Shown here in pieces: positions 54,085 to 62,386 of a DNA stretch of 64,000 nucleotides; position 1 is the first letter of the stretch, and the number at the start of each line of letters is the position of its first letter. This DNA comes from Gemmatimonadota bacterium (GTDB lineage Bacteria > Gemmatimonadota > Gemmatimonadetes > Gemmatimonadales > GWC2-71-9). Position numbers and translations under genes: made by a program. The stretch covers positions 22,106-86,105 of the forward strand of contig QHUZ01000021.1 in the NCBI GenBank assembly GCA_003223395.1, written 5' to 3'. The notes below the pieces were generated by a model. It had not been told where the DNA came from. It worked only from the letters and a program-made list of their open reading frames with translations, and did not search any database.

Positions 54085-54816
54085 TTACGCTAGCTCGGCA
54101 AAGGAGCGAATGCGAGGATGGTCTGTGGGATTAGGGACAGGGATTGGGGACTCGCGCTCGCGCAGGCACAACGCCGTCCGCATTTCCGCGGCGCGCGCCG
54201 CATCGAGTTCTGCGACAACGTCGGAAACGAACAGGATGTCACGCGGTGAGCGACCCAGCGCGGTCGCGATCTTTCGGTAGCTGATCGCTTCACGCTTTGG
54301 TCCGGTCGTCGTGTCGAAGTAGGCGGATAGGAACGCAGAGAGGTCACCGGCCGTCGTATTGGCGAACAGATCTCGCTGCGCCTGGACGCTGCCCGACGAG
54401 AAAATCGCGATCGTCTTGCCGGCAGCGTGCCAGCGCTCGAGCGCGGGGCGCACGTCGGGATACACCTCGCCTTTCCCCTTTAGCTCGCCCGCGCGATACC
54501 CGGCTTCCCAGATCCGGCCCTGCAGCGCTTTGAGTGCCGTGGATTTGCGGTCGCGATCCATGAGCCAGTAGACGTAGGCTTCCGGATTCCACGCAGGAAG
54601 GTCAGGGGAGCGCGGTTCCGCGGCGTATTCCGCGCGGAGCAGCGCGATGTCCCTCTGCTCCAAATAGTCATGAACCCGGGCGCGCGCGTACGGAAACAAC
54701 ACCTGATGAACGAACGCGATCGGCGTGGTGGTGCCTTCGATGTCCAGCAGGATCGCGCGAATGTCGTTCAGCGCGAGGAGGCTCCACCCAGCGGGATGTA
54801 CGTCGGTCCCAGGCAC
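54085..54816 (-). CDS. mtnC: enolase-phosphatase MtnC (methionine salvage)
   Basis: This encodes 243 residues if the GTG at 54816 is used, which overlaps mtnD by 49 bp. The conserved family start, 'IRAILLDIEGTTTPIAFVHQ', lies about 17 residues in, so a CTG at 54771 that overlaps the mtnD stop is a real alternative. HAD-superfamily motifs: 'LLDIEGT' (nucleophile Asp), 'IFSSGSVQAQ' with 'TTGPKRE', and 'FVSDVVAELDAAR'. The enzyme enolises 2,3-diketo-5-methylthiopentyl-1-phosphate and removes the phosphate to give acireductone, the substrate of MtnD encoded just upstream. Cytoplasmic. Confidence 0.9.
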   Translation of the reverse strand: MPGTDVHPAGWSLLALNDIRAILLDIEGTTTPIAFVHQVLFPYARARVHDYLEQRDIALLRAEYAAEPRSPDLPAWNPEAYVYWLMDRDRKSTALKALQGRIWEAGYRAGELKGKGEVYPDVRPALERWHAAGKTIAIFSSGSVQAQRDLFANTTAGDLSAFLSAYFDTTTGPKREAISYRKIATALGRSPRDILFVSDVVAELDAARAAEMRTALCLRERESPIPVPNPTDHPRIRSFAELA

Positions 54817-55340
54817 AGCGGCTGGAAGCCCTTGTCCGTCCCGCTGTTCGTGTAGTGTGGTGTCCAGCCCGATTTGTCCTGAAACAGCCGGATCGCGCGA
54901 ATGTCCCGGTCACCGCACAGATCGAACCAGTGCCAGGTGCCGCGCGGGACGCGAATCAGATCTCCCGCCTCGACTTCGATCGCGATGACGGGGCCGCCTT
55001 CCTTCGGGTGGATGTGAAACAGGCCTCGGCCCCGGACGATGAACCGCACTTCGTCCTCGTCGTGCCAGTGCTCGGTGCTGAACTTGGCAAGCATCGTCTC
55101 GAGGTTGGGCGTCGCCGGTGTGACGTCGATGACGTCGGCCGTGACGTAGCCACCCTGCGCTTTCAGCTGGTCGATCTCCGGCGCGTACGCCGCGAGGACC
55201 GCGTCTGGCGGCGCATTTGCGGCGGCGCGCTGCGACAGCGGCCAGCGCTCATAGTCGATACCCAACTTGGCGAGATATGCCGTGACCTCGGCCTCGTCGG
55301 TCAGGATGCGCTGCTCCGCGGGAATTCTCACTGTGGCCAT
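54768..55340 (-). CDS. mtnD: acireductone dioxygenase MtnD
   Basis: This encodes 190 residues from the ATG at 55340, which has GAGGA 5 bp upstream. A cupin with complete metal site: His91 and His93 with Glu97 in '[10 protein letters not shown]', and His137 in 'GTWHWFD'. With iron it oxidises acireductone to 2-keto-4-methylthiobutyrate plus formate, the last step before transamination to methionine; with nickel the products differ. It overlaps mtnB by 13 bp, so the three mtn genes are co-translated. Confidence 0.93.
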   Translation of the reverse strand: MATVRIPAEQRILTDEAEVTAYLAKLGIDYERWPLSQRAAANAPPDAVLAAYAPEIDQLKAQGGYVTADVIDVTPATPNLETMLAKFSTEHWHDEDEVRFIVRGRGLFHIHPKEGGPVIAIEVEAGDLIRVPRGTWHWFDLCGDRDIRAIRLFQDKSGWTPHYTNSGTDKGFQPLCLGPTYIPLGGASSR

Positions 55341-55960
55341 GTCATTCCTCGCTTTCGTCCCATCACTTCGAACAAGAATTCGAGGATCTCGATTTGCCGC
55401 TTGGCCTCGGCGAGATCCCTGCCCCACGTGTAGAGGCCGTGACCGCGGATCAGGAATCCGTGCGCTCCGGGATTCTCACGCAACATCGCCTCGATCCGCG
55501 GCGCCGCGGCGGTCCAATCCTGCGTGTTCTCGACGATCGGCAGCCGCTCGCGGTGTTCATGCGTCCCCACACCGTCGAGCCCCTTCAGCATCTCAAGGCC
55601 TTCGATCGTCAGGCTGTCCCCCCCATCGGCCGTGGCCTCTGACAGAATCGTGCTCCAAACGGAGTGTGTATGCAACACCGCGCCCACGTTGCGGGATCGC
55701 ACGATTGCCAGGTGCAACATCGCCTCGGCTGAGGGCCTGCCCGCACCTCGGACCACGCGCCCCTGCGCGTCGATTGCCACGATGTGGCTCGACTCCAGCA
55801 GCCCCTTGTCCACGCCGCTCGACGTGATGGCGAGGGTAAGCGGTTCCTTGTGGACGACGGCGCTGAAGTTGCCGCTGGTGCCGAGCGCCCAGCCGCGCTC
55901 GTAGCAGTGCCGGCCGACTTCGGCCAGCTGCGCGGCGAGCACATCGAAGGCGGGGTTCAC
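55328..55960 (-). CDS. mtnB: methylthioribulose-1-phosphate dehydratase MtnB
   Basis: This encodes 210 residues from a GTG at 55960 that overlaps the stop of the upstream GH57 gene (GTGA). A class II aldolase-like fold: '[15 protein letters not shown]' near the start, zinc ligands His97 and His99 in 'VLHTHSVWS', and a third His in '[11 protein letters not shown]'. It dehydrates 5-methylthioribulose-1-phosphate to the diketone used by MtnC. The upstream enzymes MtnN/MtnP and MtnA are not in the window. Confidence 0.92.
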   Translation of the reverse strand: MNPAFDVLAAQLAEVGRHCYERGWALGTSGNFSAVVHKEPLTLAITSSGVDKGLLESSHIVAIDAQGRVVRGAGRPSAEAMLHLAIVRSRNVGAVLHTHSVWSTILSEATADGGDSLTIEGLEMLKGLDGVGTHEHRERLPIVENTQDWTAAAPRIEAMLRENPGAHGFLIRGHGLYTWGRDLAEAKRQIEILEFLFEVMGRKRGMTWPQ

Positions 55961-57867
55961 AGCTCGAGCGAGCACTTGCCGAGCCGGGCCGGCCACCGTG
56001 GCGTGAGCGAGAACCCTTGTACCGTTTCCTCAAACCCGCGCTCACTCCGCGCGACCGTCGTGATCTGGGACCGCCACACTTCGGTGTCAGGCTGAAGCCG
56101 TAGCGACACGTCGCGCGCCAGCGAGAGCTCCGGTGCGAACACCGCGTGCGGCGGTGCCGCCGCCGCATTCCACGCGTAGGCGACGTCGAGGCAGCCGCCG
56201 ACATCGAATGTCAGGCGCTTCTCGAGATCGTTGCCCTGCAGCAGCACGGTCACTGCGTCGTCTTTCAGAGAGACGCGCGCGCTCATCGGGACGGCGGCCC
56301 ACGACTGGATGGCCTTGTAGCGGGCGTTCGCGTAATCGTCCGCGGATACGTCGGCGCCCAGGAGCCGCTCCACGAGGATCGCCCGCGGTTCCGCATCGAC
56401 CGGCGGCAGCGCCGTGAGCCGGGACCCGCGCTCGATGTCGTGAATGCTCGCCGTGCCGCCGTCTTTCCCCTGGCCGTGGCCCTGCGTTGATTGCGGCGGG
56501 ATCTCGTGATACGATTCGCGTCGCCGCGTCAGCACGTCGGCGAGATTGCTGAGATCGCTGAAGCGGGTGAACGTTTCGATCGCGCCGCCGCGCTGCGGAC
56601 TGATCACGGCCGAGAACTGCGCGGAGTGGATCCACAGCTCAGGGTAGCCGTCGTAGTCGAGATCGAGCTCCTCGTACGCGAGCGGCTCGCGTTGGCGCAG
56701 AACCCGCTCAGCGAGCGCCAGCTGCCGCCAGATGGCGTTCCGCAGATGCGGGAGATAGAGCCCGCCGAAGACGCCGTGCCAGTAGGCGTCGTTGCATTGG
56801 GCGCGGCCGATCGCCCGGCGGGCTTCCGGCGGATCGCCACGCGCGCGCGACAGCGTGGAAAGCGCGGTCATCATCTTGTGCATGCGGTTCGACTCAGGGT
56901 ACTTGACCAGGAAATGGTGCCAATGTCCCCCCCGCACGAACGAAGCCGACGCCTCCAGATCTGTGGGGCCGAGCTCGTCCTCCAGCGTCGTCAGGTTCCG
57001 TTGGGCCTCGGGTGGCAGCGCCCATTTCTCCATTTCGCGGTACGAGGCGGTCCCCAGGTAGGCCAGGCCGCCGGACGGGACCTGCCGGAACGCGGCTTGG
57101 CCGGTGCTGAGCTGGATCACGCCGGCGGAGGTCAGCTGCTCCATCGCCTGCAGGAACGCGTCCAGCCAGCCGGAGCCGTAGACCCAGTCCTTCGTGCCCG
57201 GCCAGCCGCCGAACTTCTCGCCGTCGTCCGCGAGCACCGCCAGCCCGTGCCCCTGGGCGCGGAGCTCGCGCAGGTATGACGCCGTTTCTTCCGGCGGGCG
57301 GAACGGGATCAGGTAGCGGAGCCGTTCGTCGATGGCGAGCAGGCCGACGCGGCGGCCATCGGACTCCGTGTGATGCGGGCGGTGCAGCGCGTCGCGCTGG
57401 AATCCGCTGACGAGAAAGTGACGGTCATCGACGAGCGCATACTCGACGCCCGCTTCCGCCAGATCCGCGGCCAGCTCCGGTTGCCAGACGCGCTCCGTGA
57501 GCCACAATCCGGTCGCCGGGACGCTGAAGCGCCGCTTGAGGTACTCGCGCATGCGCGCGATTTGCTCGAGGCGATCGAGGCGGGGGAGCGACGCGAGAAT
57601 CGGCTCGTCGAATCCGGCGAGCAACAGTTCCAGGCGACCGTCGGCCGCGAGCCGGCCAATCATGTCGAGCCACGCGGTGTCGTGGTGCTCCAACCACTCG
57701 AGCAGCGGGCCGGAGACGTGCAGCGTCAGCGGGAAGAAGCCCGCCGCCGTCGTGCGCTCGATGATCGGCCGGTAGACGTCGCGCACGTGATCGGCCATGA
57801 CGTGGTCGAAATTCCCCACCGGTTGATGCAGGTGCAGGCCGAAGACGAATCGCAGGGGTGCGGTCAT
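55957..57867 (-). CDS. GH57 4-alpha-glucanotransferase/alpha-amylase-like enzyme
   Basis: This encodes 636 residues. The start '[17 protein letters not shown]' is typical of GH57. The nucleophile is Glu125 in '[12 protein letters not shown]' and the acid/base is in '[14 protein letters not shown]' (Asp214/Asp215). These match the spacing of Glu123 and Asp214 in the Thermococcus litoralis 4-alpha-glucanotransferase. A long C-terminal beta-sandwich (DUF1925/1926-like) completes the expected length. It should transfer or hydrolyse alpha-1,4-glucan chains in glycogen turnover, in the cytoplasm, since there is no signal peptide. It overlaps the genes on both sides by 4 bp. Confidence 0.9.
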   Translation of the reverse strand: MTAPLRFVFGLHLHQPVGNFDHVMADHVRDVYRPIIERTTAAGFFPLTLHVSGPLLEWLEHHDTAWLDMIGRLAADGRLELLLAGFDEPILASLPRLDRLEQIARMREYLKRRFSVPATGLWLTERVWQPELAADLAEAGVEYALVDDRHFLVSGFQRDALHRPHHTESDGRRVGLLAIDERLRYLIPFRPPEETASYLRELRAQGHGLAVLADDGEKFGGWPGTKDWVYGSGWLDAFLQAMEQLTSAGVIQLSTGQAAFRQVPSGGLAYLGTASYREMEKWALPPEAQRNLTTLEDELGPTDLEASASFVRGGHWHHFLVKYPESNRMHKMMTALSTLSRARGDPPEARRAIGRAQCNDAYWHGVFGGLYLPHLRNAIWRQLALAERVLRQREPLAYEELDLDYDGYPELWIHSAQFSAVISPQRGGAIETFTRFSDLSNLADVLTRRRESYHEIPPQSTQGHGQGKDGGTASIHDIERGSRLTALPPVDAEPRAILVERLLGADVSADDYANARYKAIQSWAAVPMSARVSLKDDAVTVLLQGNDLEKRLTFDVGGCLDVAYAWNAAAAPPHAVFAPELSLARDVSLRLQPDTEVWRSQITTVARSERGFEETVQGFSLTPRWPARLGKCSLEL

Positions 57868-59189
57868 GATGGCGTCGGCTGGAAGCTGCTGCGAAACACG
57901 TCAGCCGCGCTCCCTGCGGTCGGATCGTTGCTGCGCGCGTCGCCAAGCTGAGCGATAAACCCCGCCTCGAGCCGGGCGCTCTCGGTGCCGGCGAGCGAGA
58001 TCGCGTGCGCGGCGTAGCGGAGCACCTGACGGCCCTCGAGGCCGGCGATGTCGTCAAAGAACCAACCGCACGACGACATGGCGCGCAGCACCCCTCGCTC
58101 CATCTCGATGAGCCGCGCGGTGTTCTCATCGCCCGGTACGGGCCCGGTGCCTCCTGCGGCCTCGAGAAACGCGCGCGGTCCTCCAGGCAAATCGCGGCCC
58201 TCGCGGTCGTAGATCCCGTGCACTTCGTGCGCGAGCCACTCCACCGCGAAGCGCAGCGGGGCGCGCCAATCTTGCTGCGACGGCCGGTCGGTGTGGACTT
58301 TGCAGCCGCAAGCCGAGCGCCACCGCTCGACGCCGTGGGGGCAGCTCCAGGACGTTGGCTCCACCAGTTCGACCGTCGTGGCGGGCGGATACTTGGTGAG
58401 CGCGGCCGCGAAGTTGGTAACCTGGACCTTGCCGGATCGCTGGAGGCGATGGATGACGGTGGCGAGTGTTTGATCGGCGCCTTTGTGATGGTGGCCGAAG
58501 GTCTCGCCATCGACCGCGATGCTGGCGAGCGCGCCCGGTGGCGTGCGCTCGAGTGCTTCGGTCAAGCGATCGGCGTCGGTGGTGAGGGGGCCGAAGGCGA
58601 CGTCGTGCGACAACACGCCGTCGTACACGAAGACCGCAATCGACCGGCCGCCGCTCAGCTCGATGCGCGCCGGCAGACCGTGCGCGGGCGGCTTGGAGAC
58701 CTGATGCGGCGCGAGCACCGTGAACTGGATTCCCTCGGCGGCGAGGACGTCGAGTGTCTCGCGATCGACCGCGGTTTCTGGAAGCCAGAATCCGACGGGA
58801 TCTCGCCGAAAGAGGCGCTTGAAGTGCGCAATGCCCCACCGCACTTCGGTTTCCTTGTCGCGGCGGCTGGCGAGTGGGAGGATGATATGATGGAACGGCA
58901 TCGCGAGCGCGTTGCCCTGGCCGAGGCGCCGGGCGCTCGCGTGGTCCGCGCGGATCACCGCGTCATGGACGTCGCGCGCCTCCCGCTCCAGCCACTCGAG
59001 CAGCGTCGGGCCGAAGTCGGAGCTCAGAAACTCGTAGACCGGGACGAGGGGCCGGTACGCTTCCTTCGTGATCCGGACGTTCCAGTCGTGCTCGGGCGCG
59101 GCGGATGCCTCTGCGTCGACCTGACCGGTCCAGGGGTTTTCGCGGGGAGGCTGGTAGAAGTGTCCGTGGATGATGACGGCCGGCTTCAC
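57864..59189 (-). CDS. GH57-related protein (DUF3536 type)
   Basis: This encodes 441 residues. 'VIIHGHFYQPPRENPW' at the start is the marker of the DUF3536/GH57-like group, with 'GFWLPETAVDRE' giving the putative nucleophile Glu and 'IAVDGETFGHHHKG' the acid/base region. The C-terminal part has Cys-rich 'CPHGVERWRSACGC'. The activity is not established for this subgroup; it probably acts on alpha-glucans like its neighbours. It is translationally coupled on both sides. Confidence 0.83.
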   Translation of the reverse strand: MKPAVIIHGHFYQPPRENPWTGQVDAEASAAPEHDWNVRITKEAYRPLVPVYEFLSSDFGPTLLEWLEREARDVHDAVIRADHASARRLGQGNALAMPFHHIILPLASRRDKETEVRWGIAHFKRLFRRDPVGFWLPETAVDRETLDVLAAEGIQFTVLAPHQVSKPPAHGLPARIELSGGRSIAVFVYDGVLSHDVAFGPLTTDADRLTEALERTPPGALASIAVDGETFGHHHKGADQTLATVIHRLQRSGKVQVTNFAAALTKYPPATTVELVEPTSWSCPHGVERWRSACGCKVHTDRPSQQDWRAPLRFAVEWLAHEVHGIYDREGRDLPGGPRAFLEAAGGTGPVPGDENTARLIEMERGVLRAMSSCGWFFDDIAGLEGRQVLRYAAHAISLAGTESARLEAGFIAQLGDARSNDPTAGSAADVFRSSFQPTPS

Positions 59190-60829
59190 TCGAGCGCCTC
59201 GGCGATGCTGCGCAGGACGTTCGGGAACAAGCTGTCCTGCGCTCCCAGCGCCTCCACACGATGCATCGTCGCGTCATCGATTTTGCCGTTCGCCAGCACG
59301 CGCACGAGATCCTCGGCCTGCCCGCAATGCTCGTCGAACCGCTGATTGGCGTAGTCGGCGGCTTCTCCGGTGGAGATGATGAACTGCCAGTCGGAGGCTT
59401 GCGCGAGCAACATCGAGCGCGTCGCCTGGGCGAGCACCGCGCGCGGCTTGGGACCGCCCGCGAGCGCCTTGGTCGCGACGGCCCAATACGCTTCCTCGAG
59501 CGCCCAGAGCCGCTGCCACGTCCAGGCTGTTTGGTCGTTCAGCCACATCGAGAAGTCGCCGTTCTTGCCCCACGAGCCCTCGGTCAGCTGGATCGTAGGC
59601 CGCGACTTGCCACCGCCTCCGATGTGCTGCCGCGCCGTAACCGGCCGGACGCCGTTCCTCGCGAGCTGGCGATACAGCTGCTCGACAAAGTCGACGCCCT
59701 CGAACCACCAGTGGCCGAACAGCTCGGCATCGAACGGTGCGGTCACCACGGGCTCTGGCGCCCGCGCCGGCTGGTGCGCTGCAATGCGTTTCGCCGTCTC
59801 GCGTAGTACGCTCGCGAAGTGCTCGGCGTGATTGCGTGCGGAGTTGCCCGCGGCGCCGGGGTCATAGCGTTGCTTCCCGCCGAGATCCACCCCGCTGCCC
59901 GTGACGCGCCAGAGCCGCAGGCCGTCGGGCCAGCGGATCTTGTGGAATTCGAGGTACCACTCATCGCCGGGGTAGCCCTGGGCGCGCGACCACACCTGAC
60001 TCGATGCTTTGGGATCGCGCACCAGCGCGAAGAGATCGTGGGCCCGGCGTTTCACCGATGCGACGCGATACGCGACGTACGGCGTGCGCTCACCGGTGAC
60101 CGGAATGGCGTCGACGTCCGGGTACCCGAGTGCTTCACCGGCCCGCACGAGGTGAGTATCGACGAAGAAATAGCGATATCCGGCGGCGGCGAGGTGCTCG
60201 TCGGTCCCGGCGCGATAGGACTGCGGCCGCGCCCCGGCGGGTCCCCATGGTCCGCCGGGGCGATAGGCGCACTCGGGCAGCCAGCAGCCGGTTGGCGCGC
60301 GGCCGAACAGCCGTTTGTGTTCCGCCACGCCCACGGCGAGCTGCAGCCGGATGCTCTCGTCCCGCGCGAACAACGGAAGAAAGCCGTGCGTCGCCGCGGA
60401 CGAGATCAGCTCGATGCGCCCGCGATCCTCGAACCCGCGGAACGCTCCCACGAGGTCGCCGCCCAGCGATCGAAACAACGCGAGCAGGCGCGTCAGCCGC
60501 TCGTGCCAGAATCTCGCGATCGGCACGAGCTGCGCGTCTCCCGAAGCGGAGAGGTGCGCGGGGGCGCCGGCGGCGCCTTCGATGCGCCGCGCCATGTACG
60601 TCTCGAACTCGCTGACAAACGCCGGATGCGCCAGCTGATTGGCGAGCACGGGCGTGATCCCGAGCGTGATCGGCGCAGCGATCTTCTCACGCTCGAGTGC
60701 TTGCAGCGCTTCAATCAGCGGCAGGTAGCTGTCGAACGCGGCTTCGCACAGCCACACGCTGCCGTGCGGCCAGCGGCCATGCTGCAGGACGTAGGGCAGA
60801 TGACCGTGGAGCGTGAGCACGAAATCCAT
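59186..60829 (-). CDS. GH57 1,4-alpha-glucan branching enzyme
   Basis: This encodes 547 residues. Start 'FVLTLHGHLPYVLQHGRWPHG', nucleophile Glu186 in 'GCWLPECAYRPGG', and acid/base Asp in 'APFDAELFGHWWFEG' (near 362). These agree with GH57 branching enzymes such as that of Thermus thermophilus (Glu184, Asp353), including the DUF1957 C-terminal helical region with 'MWLNDQTAWTW'. It makes alpha-1,6 branches in glycogen. It lies 10 bp after glgA. Confidence 0.92.
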   Translation of the reverse strand: MDFVLTLHGHLPYVLQHGRWPHGSVWLCEAAFDSYLPLIEALQALEREKIAAPITLGITPVLANQLAHPAFVSEFETYMARRIEGAAGAPAHLSASGDAQLVPIARFWHERLTRLLALFRSLGGDLVGAFRGFEDRGRIELISSAATHGFLPLFARDESIRLQLAVGVAEHKRLFGRAPTGCWLPECAYRPGGPWGPAGARPQSYRAGTDEHLAAAGYRYFFVDTHLVRAGEALGYPDVDAIPVTGERTPYVAYRVASVKRRAHDLFALVRDPKASSQVWSRAQGYPGDEWYLEFHKIRWPDGLRLWRVTGSGVDLGGKQRYDPGAAGNSARNHAEHFASVLRETAKRIAAHQPARAPEPVVTAPFDAELFGHWWFEGVDFVEQLYRQLARNGVRPVTARQHIGGGGKSRPTIQLTEGSWGKNGDFSMWLNDQTAWTWQRLWALEEAYWAVATKALAGGPKPRAVLAQATRSMLLAQASDWQFIISTGEAADYANQRFDEHCGQAEDLVRVLANGKIDDATMHRVEALGAQDSLFPNVLRSIAEALE

Positions 60830-60839
60830 CGGGGAGCCT

Positions 60840-62372
60840 TTAGCGACGGGCGTTCACGCCTCGTCCACCCTTGCCACGGGCGGACCGCTTGCGGGGCGCG
60901 CGTTCGCCCTTGTCGGCTGCGGATGTCTCAGGAATGAGGCGCGCCGCCGCCGCGCGGCGATAGACCGCCGCATACAGCTCGGAAGGCTGGCGCCAGGAGA
61001 AGTCCTTGCGCATCGCGCCGCGTGCCAGCTCGCTGAACCAGGCGCGATCCTGAAACAGCGTCACGGCGCGCTGCACGGCATGGTCGAACGCGTCGGGACT
61101 GTAGGCATCATAGAGAATGCCGGTGACCCCGTCTTCGATCGTATCGGCGAGCCCGCCGACCCGACGCGCCACCGGGAGCGCGCCGTACAGCTGCGCACGC
61201 ATCTGCGTCAAGCCGCACGGCTCGTACAGCGACGGCATCATGAGAAAGTCGGCTCCGGCGAGCAGATGATGCTCGAGAGTGTCGGTAAACGCCGTGTTCA
61301 CGCCGACCCGCTGGGGGAAGCGAGCGGCGAGCTCGCGCAGCGCCGTTTCGAACTGCGCTTCACCGGCACCCAGGAAGATGAATTGCGCGTCGAGCAACCG
61401 CAGCGATTGTGAGGCGACGATCTGATCGAGGCCCTTCTGCGCGACCAGGCGCGCGCTCATGCCGAACAACGGCACGTCGGCGCGGCGTGGCAGGCCCCAT
61501 GCTTCCTGGAGGGTCGCCTTGCAGCGCGCTTTACCCGACATGTCGTCCGCGGTGAAGCGGGCGACGATGTCGGGGTCGTCGGCGGGATTCCACTTGTCGA
61601 CGTCGATGCCGTTGCGGATCCCCACGAGCCGATCACCCAGCTGCCGGAAACTGTGCTGGAGGCCGAAGCCGCCGACGTCCGTCAACAGCTCGAACGCGTG
61701 CGTCGGGCTCACCGTCGTCACCATGTCGGCGTAGTGCAACCCGCCCTTCAGGTAATTGAGTCGGCCGTACCACTCCATGTATTCGGGCGACCACATATCG
61801 TCGGGGAGACCGATTTGTTTGAGCACCTCGAATGGATACACGCCCTGGAAGCCGCCGTTATGCACGGTCAACACGCAGGGCAGGCGCTGCAAATCGGGCT
61901 CATCGCGATACACACGGCGCAGAAATACCGGCACCAGCGCGGCGTGCCAGTCGTGCGCGTGCAGGATCAGATTGCCTTCGCCGATCCGCCGCGCGATCTC
62001 GATCGCCGCCGAGGCGAACAGCGCGAAACGCTGCGGGTTGTCTGGGTAGTCGCCCTTCGCGTCGCCATAGATGCCAGGCCGATCGAACGATGGGTTGTGC
62101 TCGAGGAACATCGTCTTCGGATAGTCGTCACCCACCTGGTGCCAGCAGCGCACTTCCTGACGCCGCCCGCCGGCCTCCACGGTGAAGGGATCGGTCAGCG
62201 GCTCGATTTTCCCGGCGTGGGCACGTGCTTCGCGATACAGCGGCAGGACGACGTGGCTCTCCGTCCCGCTCCCCGCCTGATAATCGGCGAGGCCGGCAAC
62301 CGCCTGGCCCAGGCCGCCCGTGCGGGCATACGGCCACAATTCGGCGGTGAGGTGGAGAACCCGGGTCGTCAA
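60840..62372 (-). CDS. glgA: glycogen synthase GlgA (GT5)
   Basis: This encodes 510 residues from a TTG at 62372, chosen because GAGGG lies 5 bp upstream and the protein then starts with 'RVLHLTAELWPYARTGGLGQ', the family's sugar-nucleotide binding motif (K/R-T-G-G-L). 'HAHDWHAALVPVFL' and 'LTVHNGGFQG' follow as in GT5, and the C-terminal 'MPSLYEPCGLTQMRA' is the second binding motif. It extends alpha-1,4-glucan from ADP- or UDP-glucose. A Lys/Arg-rich tail of about 30 residues is an add-on. No glgC is present here. Confidence 0.92.
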   Translation of the reverse strand: MTTRVLHLTAELWPYARTGGLGQAVAGLADYQAGSGTESHVVLPLYREARAHAGKIEPLTDPFTVEAGGRRQEVRCWHQVGDDYPKTMFLEHNPSFDRPGIYGDAKGDYPDNPQRFALFASAAIEIARRIGEGNLILHAHDWHAALVPVFLRRVYRDEPDLQRLPCVLTVHNGGFQGVYPFEVLKQIGLPDDMWSPEYMEWYGRLNYLKGGLHYADMVTTVSPTHAFELLTDVGGFGLQHSFRQLGDRLVGIRNGIDVDKWNPADDPDIVARFTADDMSGKARCKATLQEAWGLPRRADVPLFGMSARLVAQKGLDQIVASQSLRLLDAQFIFLGAGEAQFETALRELAARFPQRVGVNTAFTDTLEHHLLAGADFLMMPSLYEPCGLTQMRAQLYGALPVARRVGGLADTIEDGVTGILYDAYSPDAFDHAVQRAVTLFQDRAWFSELARGAMRKDFSWRQPSELYAAVYRRAAAARLIPETSAADKGERAPRKRSARGKGGRGVNARR

Positions 62373-62386
62373 CGAACCCTCGTTTG

